Assembly (NCBI GenBank): GCA_019419545.1
Contig: DXZT01000024.1
Coordinates: 1-29,762, forward strand
Direction: 5' to 3'
Length of the DNA stretch: 29,762 bases
Source: Collinsella sp.
GTDB taxonomy: Bacteria; Actinomycetota; Coriobacteriia; Coriobacteriales; Coriobacteriaceae
Shown here: one piece after another, positions 15,397 through 22,894 of the stretch
Numbering within the stretch: position 1 is the first letter of the stretch
Layout: each line of letters begins with the position of its first letter
The notes under the pieces: generated by a model
Database searches by the model: none
Seen by the model: the letters and a program-made list of their open reading frames with translations, nothing else
What the model was told of the DNA's origin: nothing
Made by a program: the position numbers and the translations under genes

Positions 15397-16332
15397 ATGG
15401 AAAGCCGCAAGCCGCATCTCGCCACCCTGCCCGGACTCATCCTGGGCTGCCTTGTTTGTTGCGCGCTCTGGGGGTCGGCCTTTCCCTGCATCAAGATCGG
15501 CTACGCACTCTTTGGTATCCCGGCGCACGATAGCGCCTCGCAGCTGCTCTTTGCGGGCTTGCGCTTCACGCTTGCCGGCGCCCTGGTTATCGTTGGGATG
15601 AGTGCGGCCCAACGCCGCCCCCTCATTCCGCAGGCTCGCGACATCAAGCCCATCTTTGTCTTGTCGCTCTTCCAGACTATCGGGCAGTACTTCTTTTTCT
15701 ATCTGGGCCTCTCGCGCGCCAGCGCCATGTCGAGCTCCATCATCGAGGCCAGCGCCAACTTCCTCGCAATCCTCTTTGCCGCCCTGGCATTTCACACCGA
15801 GAAGCTCAATACGGCCAAGGTGCTTGGCTGTGCGCTGGGCTTTGCCGGCGTCGCGCTCGTCAACCTCTCGGGCGCAGATGGCACCTTTGGCTTCAGGCTC
15901 GATGGCGAGGGCTTTATCCTAGCCTCCACTGTCGCGGGTGCTCTTTCGACCTGCCTGATCGGCATCTTCTCGCGCAAGCACGACGGCGTCTTGCTTGCCG
16001 GGTGGCAGTTCTTGGTCGGCGGCCTGGTCCTCACCGCCATCGGCTTTTTGATGGGTGGCGCGCTCTCCCCCACGGCGATTGTCCCCGCCATCGTGCTCAT
16101 CATCTACATGGCGCTTATCTCCGCGGTCGCCTACTCGCTGTGGTCGCGCCTGCTTGCCGTCAACCCCGTCAGCCGCGTCTCGGTCTTTGGGTTTATGAAC
16201 CCGGTCTTTGGCGTACTGCTGAGCGCACTGCTGCTTGGCGAGGGCGCCGGCACGAGCCCCGTTACCGTCATCGTTGCCCTGCTCTTGGTCTGCAGCGGCA
16301 TCATCATCGTCAACAAACCCAAAAAAGCCTAG
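15397..16332 (+). CDS. DMT-family (EamA) transporter
   Basis: Inner-membrane metabolite exporter of the drug/metabolite transporter superfamily, 311 residues with about 10 membrane helices in two EamA repeats (about 15-150 and 165-310). The first repeat includes CCALWGSAFPCIKIGY and LFAGLRFTLAG, both characteristic. The second ends with VFGFMNPVFGVLLSALLLGE, the most conserved EamA segment. Start 15397 follows AGGAAGG by 5 nt; the in-frame ATG upstream lies in the purL terminator. Substrate unknown; relatives export amino acids, nucleosides or drugs. It follows purL, but separated by a terminator. Confidence 0.9.
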   Translation: MESRKPHLATLPGLILGCLVCCALWGSAFPCIKIGYALFGIPAHDSASQLLFAGLRFTLAGALVIVGMSAAQRRPLIPQARDIKPIFVLSLFQTIGQYFFFYLGLSRASAMSSSIIEASANFLAILFAALAFHTEKLNTAKVLGCALGFAGVALVNLSGADGTFGFRLDGEGFILASTVAGALSTCLIGIFSRKHDGVLLAGWQFLVGGLVLTAIGFLMGGALSPTAIVPAIVLIIYMALISAVAYSLWSRLLAVNPVSRVSVFGFMNPVFGVLLSALLLGEGAGTSPVTVIVALLLVCSGIIIVNKPKKA

Positions 16333-16407
16333 CGAACTGCCCTTATTTAGCAGAGAGATTCACATACTTTAGTTTAATGGAGTACATCGGTGAGCTGAAG
16401 GCCACCA

Positions 16408-16433
16408 CGCACGCAAGCGTGCGCCCCTTTTTC
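16408..16433 (+). terminator. terminator of the DMT transporter gene
   Basis: CGCACG/CGTGCG (6 bp, loop CAAG) followed by CCCCTTTTT. Short stem but with a good U-tract, 75 nt after the stop and immediately before the convergent diguanylate cyclase gene. Confidence 0.7.
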
Positions 16434-17575
16434 TAGCGTATCTGGACGCCGGCTTTCTTTTTCTCGGCCTTGACGCGGTAGAGCTCCGCATCGGCAGCGC
16501 GAAGCAAGTCTTGCCAGGTATCGACACCGTCACCGACCCGTGCGTAGCCGATGGACATCCGCAACAGATACGGCACGTCGGCACGTGCGAGCTCATCGTT
16601 GATTGCCGCACACAGGCTTATGATGTCCTGCTCCGCCGTCGCCTTTTGGAGCACCACGAACTCATCGCCGCCATAACGTGCGATAAAGCCGCCAGACGCC
16701 GAGCAGACTTCTTTGAGCGCAGCGGATATGACCTGAAGAGCGTGGTCGCCCTCCACATGCCCATAGCGATCGTTAATCTGCTTAAAGCCGTCGGCGTCCA
16801 TCATAAGCAGATATACATCTTCGGCCTGATCCACATTTGAGAAGAGCGACAGCATATAGGTCTCAAAACGGTTGCGATTGTTAAGTCCAGTCAACGGGTC
16901 GGTCGAGATGAGCTGCTCCTGGTAGATGATGTAAAGCAGCAACATGCTAATCATTATGCCGACACAAAGGCCGGGCACCGAGTATACGACCTGAAAGGTA
17001 CCGCCCACCAGGGCCGGAATGGCGAAAAATGCCAAGGTTCGATAGATGGCCTTCGTCTGCAGGCTCTCGACCCTGCGAGATTGCACAAACGCATGCAGGG
17101 ACGTATGTATAACGTAACAGTAGCTGACGATGGGCTGGATCATATAGGCAAAGCCGCGACGATACACGCCCTGCGAATCGATATAGAACAGGGCGTGCGT
17201 CCAGTAACTGGTAAACGCCAGCACGACCACCAGAGCCGTAGGCAACGCTACAAGCACCACCCTATAGCGCGAGGTCAAAAGACGAGAACCCTGCACCGTC
17301 TCGGAATAGATAAACCAAATGAGACACGCGATAGCAAAGAGCGAAAACGAAACCGCGTTGGAAATCCAGTTGGCAGCAATGCCCAACGTGCCGTCCACAC
17401 CGTCCGAAAGCGTCCAGATCATATCGAATAATATGTACGCGGCAGAGGTGTAGCCAAGCATGCTAAACAATAGCTGCTGGGTGCTCGAGAACAAGGAGCA
17501 ACGACTTCGCACGGCAAGCCCGATAAGAACAATCATGCATAGCACGAATATCTCAATCTTGAGTGCCTTAACCAC
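16433..17575 (-). CDS. membrane-bound diguanylate cyclase (GGDEF)
   Basis: Makes cyclic di-GMP from two GTP. About 380 residues. The N-terminal half (about 1-215) has six or seven hydrophobic segments, a membrane sensor without a recognisable MHYT, MASE or 7TMR pattern. The C-terminal GGDEF domain has LTGLNNRNRFE at its start, the metal-binding stretch DADGFKQINDRYGHVEGD, and an intact active-site YGGDEF near 301-306. The RxxD inhibition site five residues before GGDEF is absent, so product feedback should be weak. Start: GTG 17575 has GAAGGG 9 nt upstream; ATG 17584 touches that motif and TTG 17617 is also in frame. It is alone on its strand, between terminators. No phosphodiesterase (EAL/HD-GYP) lies in the window. 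Confidence 0.9.
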   Translation of the reverse strand: MVKALKIEIFVLCMIVLIGLAVRSRCSLFSSTQQLLFSMLGYTSAAYILFDMIWTLSDGVDGTLGIAANWISNAVSFSLFAIACLIWFIYSETVQGSRLLTSRYRVVLVALPTALVVVLAFTSYWTHALFYIDSQGVYRRGFAYMIQPIVSYCYVIHTSLHAFVQSRRVESLQTKAIYRTLAFFAIPALVGGTFQVVYSVPGLCVGIMISMLLLYIIYQEQLISTDPLTGLNNRNRFETYMLSLFSNVDQAEDVYLLMMDADGFKQINDRYGHVEGDHALQVISAALKEVCSASGGFIARYGGDEFVVLQKATAEQDIISLCAAINDELARADVPYLLRMSIGYARVGDGVDTWQDLLRAADAELYRVKAEKKKAGVQIR

Positions 17576-17638
17576 TAGCGCCATCCCTTCAATACCCAAG
17601 TGGTCAGAATCGCCCAATTCGAATCAGGGCAATAAACA

Positions 17639-17665
17639 CCCCTTTACTCCGCAGGGGTAAAGGGG
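17639..17665. repeat. hairpin in the spacer after kdgT
   Basis: CCCCTTTAC/GTAAAGGGG (17639-17647 with 17657-17665), a perfect 9-bp stem with a 9-nt loop. It lies between the kdgT end and the cyclase start and could act as a second terminator hairpin or as an operator. Confidence 0.5.
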
Positions 17666-17676
17666 ATAATAGCAGA

Positions 17677-17716
17677 GCGCCCGAACATCACTGCAAAACA
17701 GTTTCTGTTCGGGCGC
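17677..17716 (-). terminator. terminator-like hairpin after kdgT
   Basis: Perfect 11-bp stem GCGCCCGAACA/TGTTCGGGCGC (17677-17687 with 17706-17716) with an 18-nt loop, 50 nt beyond the kdgT stop. A U-tract is poor on minus, so termination may be weak or factor-dependent. Confidence 0.6.
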
Positions 17717-17765
17717 CCATACGGCGCGAATTGCACACGCCGGCATCATTGATGGGTATCGATTG

Positions 17766-18788
17766 CTACTCGCCATCGATGTCAGTCGCGACGGCCTCCT
17801 CGATGGCCTCGACACCGACAGGCGACAGATCCTCCTTGCCTTGGCAGAACTTCTTGTCGACCCAGCCAGTCAGAATCGGAGCCATGATCGCCGTGATGAT
17901 AACGGCGGTGGCGATCTGAGCGTACGCGGTGGGCGCAAGCTCGGCGTAACGCGGTGCGACCTCGGCGAGGGCAACCGGTGTGGTCATAGCCGTGCCGGCA
18001 ATGGTGGAGCAAGCCACAGCGGCCTTGCCATTGCCGCCGCACAGACGCTCGAACGCAAAGGTGATGGGACCGACGACAAACAGCGTGACAAGGCCCAGCA
18101 AGATGCCGGAAATACCGCCGGTGATAAAGCTCGACAGGCTCATGGACGCACCGAGCTGAAATCCGATGACGGCAATCGCGGGATTGGCACCGGGAACCAG
18201 CAGGTTCTTGATAAACGGGAACAGGTTGCCCAGAACCATGCCAATAACGAGTGGCAAGATGGAGCCGATAATGGTGCCAATGGGAATGTTGGCGAGGCCG
18301 GAAACACCGAGGATGATCATCGTGACGGCGGGGCCAGCCGTAAAGAACAGGATACCGACGGCGCCCTGCTCGGACTCATCGCCGAACTCGCCCATGATGC
18401 CCGTATAGAGCGCCATGTTGCAAAACGTGATGCCGCCGATGATAGACACGGAGCTCAGACCCAGGAAGTTGTCGTTAAAGAAATATGCCACGCCCAGGCC
18501 GAGAGCCGCTGCGACGACCAGCTTGGGGATCAGCACGACGATACCGGTCTTGATGGCACCCGGCGTGGACTTAAAGCTGATGCCGGCGCCCACAAACAGC
18601 AGGATCGCGGCGACGATGGTATTGGAGCCACCGCGGCAGGCAGCCGTAAAGAAGCCGCCGATCTCAAAAACCTGCGGGCAGAAGGTGTTGAGCAAAAGAC
18701 CGACGATCATCGGATAGATCATGATGTCGCCCGGGATGCGCGGGACCTTGAATTTCTTTTGCTCGTTGGCGGTCGCTTCCTGTGCCAT
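17766..18788 (-). CDS. kdgT: 2-keto-3-deoxygluconate permease family (KdgT-like)
   Basis: Inner-membrane proton symporter family for 2-keto-3-deoxygluconate, a product of pectin and uronate breakdown. 340 residues, about ten hydrophobic segments. Recognisable family stretches: FKVPRIPGDIMIYPM and LLNTFCPQVFEIGGFFTA at the start, GAGISFKSTPGAIKTG near 75-90, and GTAMTTPVALAEV in the last third. Start 18788 (MAQEATANEQ) is chosen over TTG/other upstream codons; GGGGG lies about 6 nt before it. No KDG kinase, aldolase or uronate genes are nearby, so the true substrate may be a related keto acid. It lies 141 bp after azlD on the same strand; I see no terminator between, so part of its transcription could come from azlCD. 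Confidence 0.85.
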   Translation of the reverse strand: MAQEATANEQKKFKVPRIPGDIMIYPMIVGLLLNTFCPQVFEIGGFFTAACRGGSNTIVAAILLFVGAGISFKSTPGAIKTGIVVLIPKLVVAAALGLGVAYFFNDNFLGLSSVSIIGGITFCNMALYTGIMGEFGDESEQGAVGILFFTAGPAVTMIILGVSGLANIPIGTIIGSILPLVIGMVLGNLFPFIKNLLVPGANPAIAVIGFQLGASMSLSSFITGGISGILLGLVTLFVVGPITFAFERLCGGNGKAAVACSTIAGTAMTTPVALAEVAPRYAELAPTAYAQIATAVIITAIMAPILTGWVDKKFCQGKEDLSPVGVEAIEEAVATDIDGE

Positions 18789-18929
18789 GAAACCCCCATT
18801 TCCGCTGACGGGGTACAAAAGCCCACGTCACGCTTTGCTACAGTAAAGTTTGACCATGGTACCAGAAGAAATAGACCAGCTCGGTGAAAAATTGGATTCG
18901 TTGGCCGGGATGCTAAACGTGTCCCGCTC

Positions 18930-19253
18930 TTATACGAGGCTCAAAACGATATAGAGCACGATGCCCGAAACACAGCACCACAACATCGACTTTGTCCTGA
19001 TTGCCACCACCACGACGCCGGCAGCCGCAATCCAGGGAACCAAGGCAGGCCAGAGTCCCGCGTCGAACGCCCCGGGGCTCACCAAGTCGTTGGCGACCAG
19101 CGCGGCAAAGGCAGCGGGCGGGATATAACCCAGGGCCTCGGTAATGCGGGGCGACAGCGTTCTCCCGCGCAAGGCAAACGCCGGCGCGATGCGAAAGAAC
19201 GCGATAGCAGCCCACGACGACAGCCACAGAACCAAGAACTCGTTAACGGGCAT
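18930..19253 (-). CDS. azlD: branched-chain amino acid exporter, small subunit AzlD
   Basis: Small membrane protein, 107 residues with 3-4 hydrophobic segments, the partner of AzlC in export of branched-chain amino acids. Motifs: a short N-terminal segment, FRIAPAFALRGRTLSPRI near 20-37, and YIPPAAFAALVANDLV, all typical of AzlD. Start 19253 has GGAAGGGG about 8 nt upstream and overlaps the azlC end by 11 nt, which implies coupling. The frame continues upstream inside azlC, but those residues are not AzlD-like. Size is normal for the family. Confidence 0.9.
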   Translation of the reverse strand: MPVNEFLVLWLSSWAAIAFFRIAPAFALRGRTLSPRITEALGYIPPAAFAALVANDLVSPGAFDAGLWPALVPWIAAAGVVVVAIRTKSMLWCCVSGIVLYIVLSLV

Positions 19254-19935
19254 CGCGGGCACCCCTTCCTTCGGCGAGGGCATCGCACACGAGCGCCGCG
19301 GCAACGCCGACGAGTACGCTTACCGGCACGGCGACATTCGTCCACCCCAAGAACTTGCATACGGCGACGGACACCGCGCCCGAAACCGCCGCGACAACGT
19401 TGCCGCGCGACAGCCGCTGCGAAAAGAGCAGGCAGATAAAGAGCGAGGTGCAGACAAAGGCTGCAATGGCGGTGGGAACATCGACAACGGCGCCGACGAT
19501 GGCGCCCATCGCACACGATACGCCCCATGTTGCGATAAGGATCACGTTGAGCACAAAGGACTCGCGCGGGCCCCAATCCTCCCCTTCAACCAACTTGGCA
19601 AGCGAGATGCCATATGCCTCCTCGGTAAGTGTCGCGGCAACAGCCAGCGTCTGACGCTTCGAGGCACCCGTCATATGCGGCGCGATCGATGCCGAGTAAA
19701 GCGCAAAGCGCGAGGAGATGGCAGCAACGCTCGCGATAATCGAAGGTGCCGGTACGCCCGCCAGCCAAAGATTGCAGATCATAAACTGGCCGCTGCCCGT
19801 CACAAACGTGCTGCTCAGGGCAAAGACCATCCAGGGTTCCATTCCCGTCTGCCCCATGATCATTCCGCACGGCGCGCCTATTGCAACATAGGTAAGCATC
19901 ACTGGCCAGACGGTTCTAACGATTTTGAGCACCAT
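19243..19935 (-). CDS. azlC: branched-chain amino acid exporter, large subunit AzlC
   Basis: Membrane permease, 230 residues from ATG 19935, with about six hydrophobic segments. Family features include PVMLTYVAIGAPCGMIMGQTG at the start (AzlC first helices), GSGQFMICNLW near 65-75, and LTEEAYGISLA near 120. Works with AzlD to excrete branched-chain amino acids or analogues. A TTG 23 codons upstream is in frame, but those residues are polar and unlike AzlC. The ribosome site at 19935 is weak (GAGAAG). Upstream it is divergent from the HD-domain gene. Confidence 0.9.
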   Translation of the reverse strand: MVLKIVRTVWPVMLTYVAIGAPCGMIMGQTGMEPWMVFALSSTFVTGSGQFMICNLWLAGVPAPSIIASVAAISSRFALYSASIAPHMTGASKRQTLAVAATLTEEAYGISLAKLVEGEDWGPRESFVLNVILIATWGVSCAMGAIVGAVVDVPTAIAAFVCTSLFICLLFSQRLSRGNVVAAVSGAVSVAVCKFLGWTNVAVPVSVLVGVAAALVCDALAEGRGARDAR

Positions 19936-20015
19936 ACGCTTCTCATCCTGACAAAGTCTCCGAGCCGCATGTAGCGACACGGCAGAATCATCATCCGACA
20001 GCAACCGAGTTCACC

Positions 20016-20021
20016 TACAAT
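20016..20021 (+). promoter_or_regulatory. putative -10 of the HD-domain gene
   Basis: TACAAT, a near-consensus -10, lies about 41 nt before ATG 20062 in the 126-bp divergent spacer shared with azlC. No convincing -35 is seen. Confidence 0.35.
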
Positions 20022-20061
20022 TGCCACCGGATCGAAAGACACAACTTTTTAGGAAGTCATT

Positions 20062-20874
20062 ATGACAGCTATCGATCGAGACCGGGCGCGCGCGGCCTTC
20101 AAAAGCTACACCGATGCCTACGACGCCACCAGCCCACGCATCGCGCTCAAAATCGAGCATACGTACCATGTGGCCGAGGCATGCGATGCCGTAGCGCGCG
20201 AGCAGGGCTGGTCGACAGAGGATATTGACCTGGCCTGGCTTTGCGGCCTGTTACACGATATGGGCCGCTTTGAGCAGCTGCGGCGCTGGGACACCTTTAA
20301 GGACGCCGAGAGTATGAGCCATGCAGCGTTGGGCGTCGGGGTCCTCTTTGGCGAGAACCCCGACGACGCGCCCGCCACAACAAGCATCCGAGATTTTATC
20401 GAGGCCGACGAGCACGACGAGCTCATCCGCGCGAGCATCGCCTATCACAGCGACTTTCGTCTACCGGCACAACTCAACGAGCGTACACAGCGCTTCTGCG
20501 ATATCGTGCGCGATGGCGACAAAATCGACATTATGCGCACCATCGCCGACAGCACCGTCGACACCATCCTCAAGGTGGACGAGAAGACGTTTCTCGGCAG
20601 CCGTTTCTCGTCGCCGACACTTGCCGCCTTTGACGAGCATCGGTGCGTCGCGCGCGACGAGCGCAACGAGCCGGCGGACTACCTGGTGGGACTCATCTGC
20701 TTTATGTTTGAGCTCGTCTATCCAGCGAGCCGCGCGCTGGCGCGCGAGCAGGGCGATATCTACCGCCTGCTCGACGCGCCCTTTGGCATTACGCGGCCCT
20801 TTACCGACCCCGCCACGCAGGCGACTTGGAGCCGCCTTAAGGACGAGATGCGCGACTGGCTGGCGCGCGCCTAG
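20062..20874 (+). CDS. HD-domain phosphohydrolase
   Basis: Cytoplasmic metal-dependent phosphohydrolase of unknown substrate, 270 residues. The HD signature is present: His33 and His36 (IEHTYHVAEAC), His65-Asp66 in LLHDMGRFEQL, and a later Asp in RDGDKIDIMRTI, the usual set of metal ligands. The form resembles putative nucleotidases and small stand-alone HD proteins rather than HD-GYP or RelA/SpoT. AGGAAG is 7 nt before the ATG. Its TAG stop shares three bases with the stop of the convergent etfA gene. No neighbour suggests a pathway. Confidence 0.87.
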   Translation: MTAIDRDRARAAFKSYTDAYDATSPRIALKIEHTYHVAEACDAVAREQGWSTEDIDLAWLCGLLHDMGRFEQLRRWDTFKDAESMSHAALGVGVLFGENPDDAPATTSIRDFIEADEHDELIRASIAYHSDFRLPAQLNERTQRFCDIVRDGDKIDIMRTIADSTVDTILKVDEKTFLGSRFSSPTLAAFDEHRCVARDERNEPADYLVGLICFMFELVYPASRALAREQGDIYRLLDAPFGITRPFTDPATQATWSRLKDEMRDWLARA

Positions 20875-22076
20875 CGCTCAAGCTGGGCCAGCAGTTCCTC
20901 GACGACCTCGACGGCATCGCCGACAACCTTGTACTGGGCAGCACCAAAGATGGGGGCATCCGGGTCCTCGTTGATGGCGATAATGCACTCTGCCCCACCG
21001 ATGCCGGCAAGATGCTGGATGGCGCCCGAAACACCGATACTCACGAGAAGCTTGGGCGAAACCGATACGCCGGTCTGGCCAATCTGATGGCGACACTCCA
21101 ACCAGCCGGCCTCCACGACAGGTCGCGTGCAACCAAGCTCGGCTCCCAGAGCCTCGGCGAGCCTTCGCATCAGGGGCAGATTCTTCTTGGAGCCAATGCC
21201 GCGGCCCACCACGACCAAGCGCTCGGCATCGGCGATCGAGGCCTGCTGCCTCCACTCCTCGGCGGGAATCGAGATCTCGACACGAGCCTTAGCATCATCC
21301 GCAAGCGATATCTGGGTGATCGTGCCGGAGCGGTCGTAGTCAAAGTCGGGCGCCTTAAAGATGCCGGGACGAACCGTTGCCATCTGGGGACGATGATTGG
21401 GGCAGACGATGGTGGCCATCAGGTTGCCGCCAAACGCCGGACGCGTCTGTTGCAGCAGCCCCGTCTCCGTATCCATCGAAAGTACGGTGCAGTCAGCCGT
21501 AAGGCCCGTCTGCAAGCGCACGGCAACGCCGGGTGCCAGTTCGCGGCCAAAAGCGGTCGCACCGTATAGGATGGCCTCGGGTTTGCGTTCGGCTACCAAA
21601 TCGCAGATCAAGCGGGCGTAGACCTCCGCATCGTTTTGGCGCAGGCGCTCGTCGCGACAGGCCAGGACTTCGTCGGCGCCCGCGCAAACCAGATGCTCCA
21701 GGTCGCCGAGAGAACCCTCGGGACCCATACCGATCAGTGCCACCAGACGGCAGTCGCGAGCATCGGCAAGCTCGCGGCCCTTGCCCATAAGCTCATAGGC
21801 AACGGGAGTCACCGTATCGTGCTCGTCGGTCTGCGCGAATACCCAAATGTCTCGATATGCATCAAGGTCCACCGCACCAGCGGCCTCGTCACGCTCGATC
21901 GAGATAGCGTTGACAGGGCAGGCGTCGACGCACCCACCGCATAGGATGCAGCCGTCGGTTACGCGGGCGCATCGGCTGGGTCGCTCGCCTTCCACTACGA
22001 TGCCGCCCGAGGCACAGGCGCGAACGCAGCGACCGCAGCCGATACAGGCTTCGCTATCGATAATCAGTCCGCTCAT
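20871..22076 (-). CDS. etfA: electron transfer flavoprotein alpha subunit with N-terminal ferredoxin domain (LctC-like)
   Basis: 401 residues. Residues 1-60 form a ferredoxin-like domain with two CxxCxxCxxxC motifs (Cys 11, 14, 17, 21 and 43, 46, 49, 53), each followed by the small residues typical of [4Fe-4S] ferredoxins (the second by Pro). The rest is EtfA, ending in the FAD-binding segment GWLECRHQIGQTG and VSIGVSGAIQHLAGI. This fusion is known in confurcating lactate dehydrogenase (LctC of Acetobacterium woodii) and related complexes, where electrons pass between ferredoxin, flavin and NAD. The start ATG directly follows the etfB stop (TAGATG), with GAGGGG 9 nt upstream. Third and last gene of the operon. 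No terminator is visible; its stop overlaps that of the convergent HD gene. Confidence 0.93.
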   Translation of the reverse strand: MSGLIIDSEACIGCGRCVRACASGGIVVEGERPSRCARVTDGCILCGGCVDACPVNAISIERDEAAGAVDLDAYRDIWVFAQTDEHDTVTPVAYELMGKGRELADARDCRLVALIGMGPEGSLGDLEHLVCAGADEVLACRDERLRQNDAEVYARLICDLVAERKPEAILYGATAFGRELAPGVAVRLQTGLTADCTVLSMDTETGLLQQTRPAFGGNLMATIVCPNHRPQMATVRPGIFKAPDFDYDRSGTITQISLADDAKARVEISIPAEEWRQQASIADAERLVVVGRGIGSKKNLPLMRRLAEALGAELGCTRPVVEAGWLECRHQIGQTGVSVSPKLLVSIGVSGAIQHLAGIGGAECIIAINEDPDAPIFGAAQYKVVGDAVEVVEELLAQLER

Positions 22077-22892
22077 CTATGCCATCCCCTCGATAATCTT
22101 GGCAAGCTTTGCCGCCTGCTCGGACGCCGTCCCCTCAACGGCCTCGCACGTTTGGTCACGGTCGGGCACAAACGAGCGCACGACCTGTGTCGGCGACCCG
22201 GCAAGACCGCAACGCGCGGGGTCGGCGTTCACGTCGGCGGCACTGACCACGCGCACGTCCGCCTCCTCCGCCGCGCGAATACCGGCAATACTCGGCATAC
22301 GCAACTGGCCAATCTCCTTGGCAGTCGTCATCGCGCACGGCATCTCAAGGTACACCGTCTCCTCGCCGGCATCGCATCCGTGAACGAGCGCCAGCGAGCC
22401 ACAGGTCGTAAAGCCCGCGCTCTGCACGCAGCTCACGTCGGTCACGCAGGGAATATCAAAGGCACCGGCAAGCTCGGGACCAATCTGGGCCGTATCGCCA
22501 TCCACCGCCATCTTGCCGCAGATGAGCAGGTCGAAGTCCTCGTCGAGCGCCTCGATGCCGCACTTGAGGGCATAGGTGGTTGCCAGGGTATCGGCACCTG
22601 CAAAGGCGCGATCGGTCAGCAGCAGCGCATCGTCGGCGCCTCGAGCGATGCAGTCGCGCAGCAGCGACTCGGTCGCGGGGATGCCCATCGACACCACCGT
22701 CACGCGCACATCCATGCCAAAGCCGATAAAGTCGTCCTTCAGCGCCAGCGCGCATTCCAAAGCGCTCGCATCAAAGGGATTAATGACCGCCTGCTTGCCA
22801 TCGCGCACGATGGTATTGGTCTTGGGGTCCATCTTGACCTCGGTGCTGCCCGGCACGGCCTTGACGCACACCACCATATGGAAATCGCTCAT
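22077..22892 (-). CDS. etfB: electron transfer flavoprotein beta subunit (LctB-like)
   Basis: 271 residues, partner of the ferredoxin-EtfA fusion. Motifs: VVCVKAVPGSTEV at the start, INPFDASALECALALKD near 40-55, the domain-conserved SLLRDCIARGADDALLLTDRAFAGADT near 75-100, and GKMAVDGDTAQIGPELA near 125-140, which forms flavin/nucleotide contacts in bifurcating EtfB. Start: ATG 22892 has GGGGG 9 nt upstream; a GTG at 22898 would overlap the lctD stop by GTGA. The protein extends past the core with about 40 extra residues at the end. Its products with EtfA would move electrons from the FAD oxidase to NAD+ and ferredoxin. Confidence 0.93.
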   Translation of the reverse strand: MSDFHMVVCVKAVPGSTEVKMDPKTNTIVRDGKQAVINPFDASALECALALKDDFIGFGMDVRVTVVSMGIPATESLLRDCIARGADDALLLTDRAFAGADTLATTYALKCGIEALDEDFDLLICGKMAVDGDTAQIGPELAGAFDIPCVTDVSCVQSAGFTTCGSLALVHGCDAGEETVYLEMPCAMTTAKEIGQLRMPSIAGIRAAEEADVRVVSAADVNADPARCGLAGSPTQVVRSFVPDRDQTCEAVEGTASEQAAKLAKIIEGMA

Positions 22893-22894
22893 CT

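Noticed and set aside
11533..15795. 1420-codon open frame on minus, opposite purL
   Set aside because: It is a mirror of purL's GC-rich third positions. It reads low-complexity Gly/Val/Ala/Asp-rich sequence with no family pattern, and purL on plus is unmistakable.
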